This document shows positions 1-7,099 of a DNA stretch of 16,642 nt, piece after piece. Numbering within the stretch: position 1 is the first letter of the stretch; each line of letters starts with the position of its first letter. The notes below the pieces were generated by a model. It was not told where the DNA came from. It saw only the letters and a program-made list of their open reading frames with translations, and did not search any database. This DNA is from Actinomycetota bacterium (GTDB taxonomy: Bacteria > Actinomycetota > Thermoleophilia > Gaiellales > Gaiellaceae): the NCBI GenBank assembly GCA_013696185.1, contig JACCZA010000142.1, positions 1-16,642 of the forward strand. The letters run 5' to 3'. The translations under genes and the position numbers were made by a program.

Positions 1-945
1 GTCCACGTCGCCGTCGCAGCGCTCGCCTTCGCCGCCTCGCTCCTCGCTGCCGCGACGCTCTGGCGCGGCGCACCGGCGCCGTCCGGGGCGTGGCGCGACT
101 ACGTGACGCTGACGAAGCCCCGGATCATGTCGCTGCTCCTGCTGACCGGCGCCTGCGGCATGTTCGTCGGCGCCGGCGGCGTGCCGCCGCTCGACGACCT
201 GGCGGTGCTGCTCGCCGGGCTGGCGCTCGCCTGCGGCGGGGCGAGCGCGCTGAACCACGTGCTCGACCGCGACATCGACCGGCTGATGGGCGCCCGCACA
301 CGGCGGCGCCCCGTGGCCGCGGGGCGCGTGGCGCCCTCGCGTGCGCTCGAGTTCGGGCTGGCTCTCTCGGCCTTCTCGTTCGTCCTGCTCTCCGCCCTGG
401 CGAATCCGCTCACCGCACTGCTCGCGCTCGTCGGGAACCTCTTCTACGTGCTCGTCTACACGCGGTGGCTGAAGCGCTCGACGCCGCAGAACATCGTCAT
501 CGGCGGTGCTGCCGGAGCCGTGCCGCCCCTCGTCGGCTGGGCGGCCGCGACCGGGAACCTCACGCTGCCCGCGCTCGTCCTCTTCCTCGTCGTCTTCGTC
601 TGGACGCCACCCCACTTCTGGGCGCTCGCGCTCCTGATCGAGCGCGACTACGCAGCCGCCCGGATCCCGATGCTGCCGGTCGTGCGCGGGGAGCGCGAGA
701 CGACGCGGCAGATCCTGCTCTACTCGCTCGGGCTCGTGGCCGTGACCCTCCTGCCCCTGGCCTGGAGCATGTTCGGGCTCGTCTACGCGCTCGCCGCTCT
801 GTCGCTCGGCGCCACCTTCGTCGTGCTCGCGTGGCAGCTTCGGCGGGAGGCGACGCCGAGGCGCGCGGCGATCCTCTTCCACTTCTCGCTCGCCTACCTC
901 GCGCTGCTCTTCGTCGCGATGGCCGTCGACCCGATCGCCGCCTGA
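1..945 (+). CDS. ctaB: Heme O synthase (protoheme IX farnesyltransferase), 3' part of a probable CtaA-CtaB fusion
   Basis: An integral membrane prenyltransferase that transfers a farnesyl group to heme B to give heme O, the precursor of the heme A used by terminal oxidases. The frame is open from the first base, so the gene is 5'-truncated by the window edge; 314 residues are visible. From visible residue ~36 it matches CtaB: a TKPRI start motif, the Asp-rich prenyl/Mg motif NHVLDRDIDRLMGARTRRRP, then STPQNIVIGG and VWTPPHFWALAL, with multiple hydrophobic helices. Before this, residues 1-23 form another hydrophobic helix beginning with His (VHVAVAALAFAASLLAAA), followed by a short linker and WRDY. 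That helix resembles the last helix of heme A synthase (CtaA/COX15), which suggests a fusion. A GTG at 103 could be called as the start, but it would cut off the conserved DY just before LTKPRI. The stop overlaps the next ATG. Confidence 0.93.
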   Translation, partial: VHVAVAALAFAASLLAAATLWRGAPAPSGAWRDYVTLTKPRIMSLLLLTGACGMFVGAGGVPPLDDLAVLLAGLALACGGASALNHVLDRDIDRLMGARTRRRPVAAGRVAPSRALEFGLALSAFSFVLLSALANPLTALLALVGNLFYVLVYTRWLKRSTPQNIVIGGAAGAVPPLVGWAAATGNLTLPALVLFLVVFVWTPPHFWALALLIERDYAAARIPMLPVVRGERETTRQILLYSLGLVAVTLLPLAWSMFGLVYALAALSLGATFVVLAWQLRREATPRRAAILFHFSLAYLALLFVAMAVDPIAA

Positions 946-1103
946 TGGGCGTCCCCTCGCGCCAGGCCGAGGAGCCGGCGGAGATCACGCCCGCGCTCGC
1001 GCGGCGGAACCTGCTGTTCGGCCTCGCGCTCGCAGGACTCTTCGTCGCGCTCTTCGTGGGTACGGTCGGCGTGGCGCTGATCTACCTCGCGATCGCCGAC
1101 TGA
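945..1103 (+). CDS. Small single-pass membrane protein, 52 residues, coupled to ctaB
   Basis: The ATG at 945 overlaps the ctaB stop codon (TGATG), the usual sign of translational coupling, so a cotranslated product is likely. The 52-residue protein begins with a polar segment (MGVPSRQAEEPAEITPALARR) and then has one hydrophobic stretch at about residues 23-51 (LLFGLALAGLFVALFVGTVG and beyond), ending with AIAD just before TGA. No catalytic or metal-binding motif is visible. The position directly after heme O synthase suggests, by inference only, a small accessory subunit or assembly factor of the terminal oxidase. I do not recognise the family. A chance reading frame is unlikely given the exact overlap and the clean transmembrane profile, but that remains the main alternative. 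Confidence 0.7.
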   Translation: MGVPSRQAEEPAEITPALARRNLLFGLALAGLFVALFVGTVGVALIYLAIAD

Positions 1104-1119
1104 CGCTCAGGGAAGAGCA

Positions 1120-1248
1120 GCGCGCGGGAGGCGCACCAACGGGGTCGCGGCGCGCGGCCGCTCGAACGGGGTCAGACCCCGGTAGCACGCTTTCCTCGCA
1201 GAGCGCTGCGCGGATCCGTGCCGGGGGTGTGCCGCGCCTCCTGCGCGC
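1120..1248. repeat. 15-bp inverted repeats enclosing a 99-bp intergenic segment
   Basis: GCGCGCGGGAGGCGC at 1120-1134 is the reverse complement of GCGCCTCCTGCGCGC at 1234-1248 except at one position, which could still form a G-U pair in RNA. The two arms occupy most of the gap between the small membrane protein and hisN, and they enclose the palindrome at 1167-1181. This could be a large RNA/DNA hairpin, a terminator-like structure or a decayed mobile element. I see no convincing target-site duplication outside the arms and no U-tract. Confidence 0.5.
1167..1181. repeat. Palindrome CGGGGTCAGACCCCG
   Basis: A perfect 7-bp inverted repeat around a single A. It lies in non-coding DNA 82 bases upstream of hisN. 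It could be a protein-binding site, a short hairpin or one copy of a dispersed repeat. No second copy was noticed in this window. Confidence 0.55.
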
Positions 1249-1250
1249 CG

Positions 1251-1263
1251 TAGAGTCGTCTGC
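1251..1263 (+). promoter_or_regulatory. Probable -10 element for a leaderless hisN transcript
   Basis: TAGAGT at 1251-1256 matches the TANNNT -10 pattern and lies exactly 7 bases before the inferred CTG start at 1264. The same 7-base spacing is seen upstream of the ABC-F gene and of the GTG at 16585. No Shine-Dalgarno sequence is present. No clear -35 was identified. Confidence 0.45.
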
Positions 1264-2025
1264 CTGAACGGCGACCTCGACTTCGCGCTCTCCCTCGCCG
1301 ACCTCGCCGACTCGCTCTCGGCACCGCGCTTCCGCGCACACGACCTCGTCGTCGAGACGAAGCCGGACCTGACCCCCGTGACCGAGACGGACCGCGCCGT
1401 CGAGGACGCGCTGCGCGAGCGGATCGCCCGCGAGCGCCCGGGCGAGGGCGTGCTCGGCGAGGAGCGTGGGCCGGAAGGCGACGCGTCGACCCGCTGGATC
1501 GTCGACCCGATCGACGGGACGAAGAACTACGCGCGCGGGATCCCGCTCTGGGCAACCCTGATCGCCCTCGAGCGAGAGGGCGAGCTCGTGCTCGGCGTGG
1601 CCTCCGCGCCCGCGCTCGGGCGCCGCTGGTGGGCGGCCCGGGGTGCGGGCGCCTTCGCGGCGGGCGCGCCGATCCGCGTCTCGCGCATCGACCGGCTCGA
1701 CGAGGCAGTCGTCTCCTACACGACCAGCCTGCTCAGGAGCCACGCCGGCCCCGCGCTCGAGCTCGTCGGGCGCGCCTGGCACGCGCGCACGTTCTCGGAC
1801 TTCTGGCAGCACATGCTGGTCGCCGAGGGGGCGGTCGAGGTCGCAGTCGAGAGCGCCGTGAGCCTGTGGGACCTCGCCGCGGTGCAGGTGATCGTGGAAG
1901 AGGCAGGCGGCCGCTTCACCGACCTGTCGGGGGCGGCGAGGGCCGACGGCGGCAGCGCCGTGTCGTCGAACGGCCTCGTCCACGAGCAGGTGCTCCAGCT
2001 TCTCCGCGGCTCGACGGCGGAGTAG
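1264..2025 (+). CDS. hisN: Histidinol-phosphatase, inositol monophosphatase family
   Basis: Mg-dependent phosphatase that removes phosphate from L-histidinol phosphate in histidine synthesis; cytoplasmic. Motifs, counted from 1264: KPDLTPVT (33-40), GEE (65-67), DPIDGTKN (81-88, metal ligands), SVSLWDLAA (198-206, second metal motif) and a GG..SSNG end. It closely resembles the mycobacterial HisN/ImpC type as I remember it, including APALGRRWWAARG. The start is a problem: the first ATG/GTG/TTG in frame is the GTG at 1378, which falls inside the conserved KPDLTPVTETD motif and would remove a family-typical N-terminus. The in-frame reading from the CTG at 1264 (LNGDLDFALSLADLADSL) restores the expected length of 253 residues. 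An in-frame TAG at 1183 limits further extension. The enzyme could also act on inositol phosphate. The next gene starts 1 base after the stop. Confidence 0.88.
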   Translation: MNGDLDFALSLADLADSLSAPRFRAHDLVVETKPDLTPVTETDRAVEDALRERIARERPGEGVLGEERGPEGDASTRWIVDPIDGTKNYARGIPLWATLIALEREGELVLGVASAPALGRRWWAARGAGAFAAGAPIRVSRIDRLDEAVVSYTTSLLRSHAGPALELVGRAWHARTFSDFWQHMLVAEGAVEVAVESAVSLWDLAAVQVIVEEAGGRFTDLSGAARADGGSAVSSNGLVHEQVLQLLRGSTAE

Positions 2026-2026
2026 C

Positions 2027-2377
2027 ATGGCGGGCGTGGACGCCGAGGATGTTCGCCAGCAGCGACAGGGCCTGAACGAGGCGCTGTTCAGGGAGGTCAA
2101 CGAGCGGCTCGAGGAGACGGCGGCGAGCACCGACGCCGACGGGTCGATCGACTTCGTCTGCGAATGTGCCGACGGCGAGTGCACCGAGCGCATCAGCCTG
2201 ACCGTCGCCGACTACGAGAGCATCCGGTCGTACTCGACGCGGTTCCTGGTGCGGCCGCTGCACGTGCTGCCCGACGTCGAGCGCGTGGTCGATCGCACTG
2301 ACGACCACGCGGTCGTCGAGAAGGTCGACGCGGACGCAGTCGCGGTCGTCGTCCAGCACGACCCGCGCGCACGCTAG
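2027..2377 (+). CDS. Conserved-looking hypothetical protein with a CxCx4C motif, 116 residues
   Basis: The ATG follows the hisN stop by one base, with a GGAG four bases upstream, so the gene is probably cotranscribed and coupled with hisN. The N-terminal 32 residues are charged and probably helical. A cysteine cluster C45-E-C47-ADGE-C52 follows, then TERISLTVADYESIRSYSTR and FLVRPLHV, ending in a valine-rich strand region. The three cysteines and H79 could bind a metal, but that is inference. Small proteins with a similar VCECADGxC core and a following TxxEYExVR segment occur widely in actinobacteria as I remember, without known function. There is no signal peptide or membrane segment. It is convergent with opcA across 16 bases with no obvious terminator. 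Confidence 0.8.
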   Translation: MAGVDAEDVRQQRQGLNEALFREVNERLEETAASTDADGSIDFVCECADGECTERISLTVADYESIRSYSTRFLVRPLHVLPDVERVVDRTDDHAVVEKVDADAVAVVVQHDPRAR

Positions 2378-2393
2378 CGCCGGCGGGGACGGC

Positions 2394-3299
2394 TCAGGCC
2401 GAGATCGGCTGGACGTCCGCGCAGGCGAGCACCGCCTGCTCGTAGACGGGATCCCTCGTGAACTGCTCGAGCTCCGCCGACAGAAGGTCGCTCGCACTGC
2501 GGCGCGAGCCCGCGGGCGTCTCGACCGCCGCGCCGTCGACCGCCAGCCGCTCGAGCTCCGGCCGCTCCTCGAGCTCGAGCTCGAGCTCCCGCTCGAGCCG
2601 GGAGCGCAGCCAGCCCGTGAGGAGGAGCGCATCGGCGCGGGGGCCGGCCACGGTCAAGCGGCGGGCCGACGCGATCCCGGGCCAGAGGCCCGCGAGCTGG
2701 CGGCGCCACTCGAGCGAGCGGCTCCAGGCGATGTCCGAGGCGGCGACGCGGTCGAACAGGGACGCGAGCTGCGCGTAGGCAGCCGGGAGATCCGCCCACT
2801 CCCCGGAGTCGACGACGAGGCGATCGACGAGCTCGACCAGCTGCTCGAAGGGGCCGCTGCCGAAGTCGGGCCGCCCGCGCCAGCGGATGAAGACCGGCAG
2901 GTCGGCGATCAGGAGCGGGGAGACGATGCTCGCCGGCGCGACCGCGCGCTTGCCGCGCAGCCGCAACTCGATCACCTCGGAGCACACGTGCGCCTCCAGG
3001 CCGGGCAGCGAGAAGCAGCGCACGGAGATCTCCGCATCGAGGCCGTCCGTCTCGGCCTCCGGCTCCGGCACGAGCAGGATCGCGCGTGACGGATGACGCT
3101 CCGCGAGACCGGCGAGCGTATCGGTCGCCGCCTGCTCGTACTCCGGGGGCACCCAGGCGAGGTGCGTGAGCACGCTCGTGCGGAGATCGGGCACGCCCTC
3201 CTGCTCGACCGAGCGGCGCAGGTCGCCGAGGCGTCGGTCGATCTCGGCGACTGTCGTGTCGCCTCCCGTCCAGTCGTCGATGTGCGCGAGCGCGGACAT
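2394..3299 (-). CDS. opcA: Glucose-6-phosphate dehydrogenase assembly protein OpcA
   Basis: OpcA is a non-catalytic partner needed for assembly or activity of glucose-6-phosphate dehydrogenase in cyanobacteria and actinobacteria. The 301-residue length, the N-terminal W-x-G-x-x-T region (IDDWTGGDTTVAEIDRRLGDL), the TSVLTHLAWVP segment and the central LPVFIRWRGRP core (in family members usually LPVxxWWRG.P) fit the family. The start codon follows the zwf stop with no gap (TAGATG), which fixes the start. It is the last gene of the eight-gene operon. A glutamate/leucine-rich segment (about residues 235-250) is encoded by a short GAGCTC tandem repeat. No signal peptide or membrane segment is seen. 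Confidence 0.92.
   Translation of the reverse strand: MSALAHIDDWTGGDTTVAEIDRRLGDLRRSVEQEGVPDLRTSVLTHLAWVPPEYEQAATDTLAGLAERHPSRAILLVPEPEAETDGLDAEISVRCFSLPGLEAHVCSEVIELRLRGKRAVAPASIVSPLLIADLPVFIRWRGRPDFGSGPFEQLVELVDRLVVDSGEWADLPAAYAQLASLFDRVAASDIAWSRSLEWRRQLAGLWPGIASARRLTVAGPRADALLLTGWLRSRLERELELELEERPELERLAVDGAAVETPAGSRRSASDLLSAELEQFTRDPVYEQAVLACADVQPISA
2568..2588. repeat. Short GAGCTC tandem repeat inside opcA
   Basis: Three and a half copies of the hexamer GAGCTC encode an alternating Glu-Leu stretch on the - strand. Units are 6 bp, so a change in copy number would add or remove two residues without shifting the frame. Confidence 0.6.
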
Positions 3300-4838
3300 C
3301 TACGGCCGGCGCCAGGCGCGCCCGTCGCGACCGACCAGGTCGTCCGCCGAGGAGGGGCCCGACGTGCCGGCGGCGTAGTTGGGAAAGCTCGGCCGGTCGC
3401 GCCGCCAGGTCGCCACGATCGCGTCGACGAGCGCCCACTGCTCCTCGACCTCGTCCGTGCGCGTGAAGAGCGTCGCGTCGCCGAGCATCGCGTCGAGAAT
3501 CAGCCGCTCGTACGCCTCGGGCAGCGCGGTGCGGAAGGCTCCGCCGTAGAGGAAGTCCATGTGCACCGTCTGGATCGACATGCCTTGCCCCGGCACCTTG
3601 GCGCCGATCTCGAGCGAGACGCCCTCGTCGGGCTGGATGTGCACGAGCAGGACGTTCGGGCGGAGGCCACCTCGCGCCATCTCCTCGAACGGCGGGTGGG
3701 GCGCGCGGTTGAACTCGATCGCGATCGTCGTCTCGCGGCGTGGCAGGCGCTTGCCCGTGCGGACGTAGAACGGCGTGTCGGCCCAGCGCCAGTTGTCCAC
3801 GTAGAGCTTCGCGGCCATGTACGTCTCGGTCTCCGAGTCGGGCGCGACGCCCTCCTCGTCGCGGTAGCCCGGTACCTCGATGCCCTCGACGAACCCCGGC
3901 CCGTACTGACCCCGGACGACGCTCTTCGGGCCCGGCGTGTGCAGCGAGCGCAGCACCTTCACCTTCTCGTTCCGCACCGAGTCGGCGGTGAAGTCGATCG
4001 GCGGCTCCATCGCCGTCAGCGCGACGAGCTGCAGCAGGTGGTTCTGGAAGATGTCGCGGATGGCGCCCGTCTCCTCGTAGAAGGAGGCCCGGCTGCCGAC
4101 CCCGATCGACTCCGCGACCGAGATCTGCACGTGGTTGATGAACTGCCGGTTCCAGACGGGCTCGAAGATGCCGTTCGCGAAGCGGAGCGCGAGCATGTTC
4201 TGCACCGTCTCCTTGCCGAGGTAGTGGTCGATGCGGAAGACCTCGTCCTCGACGAAGAACTCGGAGATCTTCGCGTTCAGCTCGCGCGCTGACGTGAGGT
4301 CGCGGCCGAACGGCTTCTCCACGATCAGACGCGTCCAGCCGGACGCTCCCCGGCGCTCGCCGATCTGCTGCACGAGGATCCCGATCGCGTTCGGCGGGGT
4401 GGCGAGGTAGTAGACGCGGTTCCCGCGCGTGCCACGGCTCTCGTCGAGCTCCGTCAGGCAGTCCCGGACGGCGTCGAGACCGCCCTCGTCGGCGAAATCC
4501 GTGGCGACGTAGTTGATCCCGCCGGCGAGCCGCTCCCAGGCCTCCTCGTCGAACCGGTCCCGGCCGAACTCGCGGACTGCCTCCTCCATCCGGCTCCGAA
4601 ACTCCTCCGTCGTCGACTCGCTGCGGGCGACGCCGAGGATCGCGAAGCTCTCGGGCAGCAGCCGCCGCAGCGCGAGCGAGTAGAGCGCCGGGAAGAGCTT
4701 CCGCTTCGTCAGGTCGCCCGAGGCGCCGAAGATGACGAGGGCGCAGGGCTCGGGCGTTCGCCGCAGGCGCAGGCCCTCGAGCAGGGGATTGGCTTCCTTC
4801 CCGTCGTGCTCCGGCGTGGCTCTCGTCGTCGTGGCCAT
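3300..4838 (-). CDS. zwf: Glucose-6-phosphate 1-dehydrogenase
   Basis: Oxidises glucose 6-phosphate to 6-phosphogluconolactone with reduction of NADP (or NAD); first step of the oxidative pentose phosphate pathway, cytoplasmic. The 512-residue length is typical. Visible motifs: the nucleotide-binding loop FGASGDLTKRK (37-47), YLATPP (144-149), EKPFGRD (174-180), the substrate and catalytic signature RIDHYLGKE (202-210) followed by NMLALRFAN, then DIFQNHLLQL and the C-terminal RTGKRLPRR. The ATG at 4838 was chosen because it lies 5 bases after the gnd stop and gives a family-like N-terminal extension before the Rossmann fold. There is no strong Shine-Dalgarno, so translation is probably coupled to gnd. 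The stop codon directly abuts the opcA start, consistent with the two proteins acting together. Confidence 0.97.
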   Translation of the reverse strand: MATTTRATPEHDGKEANPLLEGLRLRRTPEPCALVIFGASGDLTKRKLFPALYSLALRRLLPESFAILGVARSESTTEEFRSRMEEAVREFGRDRFDEEAWERLAGGINYVATDFADEGGLDAVRDCLTELDESRGTRGNRVYYLATPPNAIGILVQQIGERRGASGWTRLIVEKPFGRDLTSARELNAKISEFFVEDEVFRIDHYLGKETVQNMLALRFANGIFEPVWNRQFINHVQISVAESIGVGSRASFYEETGAIRDIFQNHLLQLVALTAMEPPIDFTADSVRNEKVKVLRSLHTPGPKSVVRGQYGPGFVEGIEVPGYRDEEGVAPDSETETYMAAKLYVDNWRWADTPFYVRTGKRLPRRETTIAIEFNRAPHPPFEEMARGGLRPNVLLVHIQPDEGVSLEIGAKVPGQGMSIQTVHMDFLYGGAFRTALPEAYERLILDAMLGDATLFTRTDEVEEQWALVDAIVATWRRDRPSFPNYAAGTSGPSSADDLVGRDGRAWRRP

Positions 4839-4843
4839 GCGTG

Positions 4844-5746
4844 CTACCGCGGGTCCGGGCTCTCGGCAGCCCGCTCGACGGCACGGATCGCGTGACCGCC
4901 GAACTGGTTGCGCAGCGCGGCGTTCACCTTCGCCGAGTAGGAGAACTCCTGACGCGAGGCGAAGCGCGCGAAGAGCGCGGCGCTCGTCACGGGCGCCGGC
5001 ACGTTCTCGGCGATCGCCTCGCCGATCGTCCAACGGCCCTCGCCGGAGTCCTCGACGTAGGGCGCGATGCCTTCGAGGTGGTCGCCCTCCTTCTCGAGCG
5101 CCGCGTACAGGAGCTCGAGCAGCCACGAGCGTACGACGGAGCCGTAGCGCCAGATCCCCGCGATCTTGCTCAGGTCGAGCGGGAACTCCGAGAAGCGCAT
5201 GATCTCGAACCCCTCGGCATAGGCCTGCATCAGGCCGTACTCGATGCCGTTGTGGATCATCTTCACGAAGTGGCCGGAGCCGGAGGGGCCGACGTGGCAG
5301 TAGCCGCCCTCGGGCGCGAGCGTGACGAAGGCCGGCTCGACGATCCCCACTCCCTCCGGGTCGCCGCCGACCATCAGGCAGTAGCCGACCTCGAGGCCCC
5401 AGATGCCCCCGGAGGTACCTGCGTCGAGGTACTGGATGCCTTCGACATCGGCCTCCCCGTGACGGCGCTGGGAGTCGCGGAAGTTCGAGTTGCCGCCGTC
5501 GACGATCACGTCGCCGCGGTCGAGCAGCCCCAGCAGGTCGGTGACGGCGTCCTCCGTCGGCGCGCCCGCGGGGATCATCAGCCAGACGACGCGCGGCGAC
5601 TCGAGCTGGCCGACGAGCTCCTCGAGCGACTCGGCCGTCCGCTCGGTCGAGCTGCGGTCGTAGGTCATCACCTCGTGGCCGTCGGCGCGCAGCCGCTCCG
5701 TCATGTTGCCGCCCATCCGACCGAGACCGACCATCCCGAGCTTCAT
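4844..5746 (-). CDS. gnd: 6-phosphogluconate dehydrogenase, decarboxylating, short (GndA-like) type
   Basis: Oxidatively decarboxylates 6-phosphogluconate to ribulose 5-phosphate. The protein has 300 residues, the short form, against about 470 for the E. coli enzyme. Motifs: dinucleotide-binding GLGRMGGNM (7-15), DGGNSNFRDS (83-92), LDAGTSGGIWGLEVGYCLMVGG (108-128 region) and the catalytic block HFVKMIHNGIEYGLMQAYAEGF (159-180 region) with K162 and N166. The acidic residue D30 after the second beta strand (TYDRS) suggests a preference for NAD over NADP; this is an inference from the Rossmann rule and from what is known of the short family. The start ATG overlaps the pgi stop (ATGA) and has the clearest Shine-Dalgarno in the operon, GGAGG four bases upstream. 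Confidence 0.95.
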   Translation of the reverse strand: MKLGMVGLGRMGGNMTERLRADGHEVMTYDRSSTERTAESLEELVGQLESPRVVWLMIPAGAPTEDAVTDLLGLLDRGDVIVDGGNSNFRDSQRRHGEADVEGIQYLDAGTSGGIWGLEVGYCLMVGGDPEGVGIVEPAFVTLAPEGGYCHVGPSGSGHFVKMIHNGIEYGLMQAYAEGFEIMRFSEFPLDLSKIAGIWRYGSVVRSWLLELLYAALEKEGDHLEGIAPYVEDSGEGRWTIGEAIAENVPAPVTSAALFARFASRQEFSYSAKVNAALRNQFGGHAIRAVERAAESPDPR

Positions 5747-7098
5747 AGATCCTCCAGTCTGACGCGCGCGACCCTGCGGCCGCGCTCTTTGAGCGCCTCG
5801 AGATCGCCCGCCGCCTGGGCGTGGATGAGCTGCGCGAACCCGAAGGGCTTGCCGGGGATGGGCAGCTCGTCGCCCGTGTCGTCGACGACCTGGACGAAGA
5901 GTCCGGTGTTCGGCCCGCCCTTGTGCAGCTGGCCGGTCGAGTGCAGGTAGCGCGGCCCGAGGCCGTGGGTGACGACGCAGCCCGTCTCGTGCGCGCGCGC
6001 GAGCAGCGGCTCCAGCCGGCGCTCGCTCGCCGGGTCGACGAAGGCGAGCACCGCGATGTAGTCACCCTCGGCCGCCTGCCCGAGGAGCTCGTCGAGTGAG
6101 CCCTCGGGCTCGAGCGGGATCTCGTTCCCGCGCTCGAGGATGGCCGCGCTGCGTTCCTTGGCCTCCTGCACGTTCGGCTGATCGAAGGGGTTGATGCCGA
6201 GGATCGAGCCCGCGACGGCCGTCGCGAACTCCCAGCGGAACCACTCGGAGCCGTGCTCGGCGGGAGCCTGCAGGCGCACCTCGCCGCGCTGGCGATCCCA
6301 CCCGGCGCCCGGGTCCTCCCCCGGCGCGGGCACGAGCCCCTTGCCGTCCTTGCCCGTCGACTCCGCGAGGAGCTGCTCGGCCCAGAGCCCGAAGTCGCCG
6401 AGGCTCTCGTCGATGCAGACCTTGTCCCGGCCATCGAGCCAGCCCTCGCCGAGGCGCAGGCCGAGCTCGAGCCCCGGGTTGCCCTCGACGCCCCGGCACG
6501 ACTCGGCCAGCTCGCAGGCGCCGCCGACGAGCGACTCCAGGTCGATGCCCATCAGCGCCGCCGGCACGAGCCCGAACGCCGAGAGCGCCGAGTAGCGCCC
6601 GCCGATCGTCGGCTCGCCGGCGAAGACGTGCCGGAAGCCGCGCTCGCGGCCGAGCGCCTCCAGCTGGGAGCCCGGGTCGGTGATGGCGACGAAGGCCTCG
6701 CCGCGACCGCCTGCGCGCTCCCAGAAGAAGTCGAGGTGCGAGCGGGTCTCGAGCGTGGAGCCTGACTTGGAGGAGGCGAGCACGAGCGTGCGCTCGAGGT
6801 CGAGCTCGCTCGCGAGCCGCCGAACCGCCTCCGGGTGGGTCGTGTCGAGCACGTGGAAGCTCTCGGCCGCGAGGGCTCGCCGGAGCACCTCGGGCGCCAG
6901 GCTCGAGCCGCCCATCCCGAGCAGGACGAACGTCGAGAACTGCTCGCGCGCCTCCTCCGCGAAGCGCCGCAGCTCGGAGGCCTGCGCCCGCATGCGCTCG
7001 GGCTCTCGCAGCCAGCCGAGCCAGTCGGCCTCGTCCGCCCCGGTCCAGAGGCTCGCGTCGCCCGCCCAGATCCGGTCGACGAGCTCGGCGGCGGCCAC
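5743..7098 (-). CDS. pgi: Glucose-6-phosphate isomerase
   Basis: Interconverts glucose 6-phosphate and fructose 6-phosphate, closing the pentose phosphate cycle back to zwf. Two SIS-type halves are visible: GMGGSSLAPE (61-70), the phosphate-binding SSKSGST (109-115), GGRYSALS (166-173), the acidic active-site stretch around WAEQLLAESTGKDGKG (239-254), and a C-terminal LHKGGPNTG with the lysine expected in the active site. The frame is open up to 7263, but the upstream part is the reading-frame shadow of tal; the GTG at 7098 begins one base after the tal stop and leads directly into VAAAELVDRIWAGDASLW. The 451-residue size fits bacterial enzymes. The sequence resembles the PGI half of the known bifunctional transaldolase/PGI proteins, but here it is a separate gene. 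No strong Shine-Dalgarno, so it is probably coupled to tal. Confidence 0.93.
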   Translation of the reverse strand: MAAAELVDRIWAGDASLWTGADEADWLGWLREPERMRAQASELRRFAEEAREQFSTFVLLGMGGSSLAPEVLRRALAAESFHVLDTTHPEAVRRLASELDLERTLVLASSKSGSTLETRSHLDFFWERAGGRGEAFVAITDPGSQLEALGRERGFRHVFAGEPTIGGRYSALSAFGLVPAALMGIDLESLVGGACELAESCRGVEGNPGLELGLRLGEGWLDGRDKVCIDESLGDFGLWAEQLLAESTGKDGKGLVPAPGEDPGAGWDRQRGEVRLQAPAEHGSEWFRWEFATAVAGSILGINPFDQPNVQEAKERSAAILERGNEIPLEPEGSLDELLGQAAEGDYIAVLAFVDPASERRLEPLLARAHETGCVVTHGLGPRYLHSTGQLHKGGPNTGLFVQVVDDTGDELPIPGKPFGFAQLIHAQAAGDLEALKERGRRVARVRLEDL

Positions 7099-7099
7099 G

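Noticed and set aside
103..945. GTG at 103 as the start of a stand-alone ctaB
   Set aside because: The frame remains open to the window edge, the preceding residues form a CtaA-like helix, and starting here removes the conserved DY before LTKPRI.
985..2193. A 402-residue open frame on the - strand opposite hisN
   Set aside because: Antisense shadow of hisN and its downstream gene; no motif, and it crosses the non-coding region.
2378..2393. A terminator between the convergent hisN-side gene and opcA
   Set aside because: Only 16 bases are available and they contain no stable hairpin followed by a T-tract.
4839..6434. An upstream in-frame extension of zwf to about 1044 residues
   Set aside because: Overlaps gnd and pgi completely with low-complexity Arg/Ser/Ala content; the ATG at 4838 right after the gnd stop gives a normal G6PDH.
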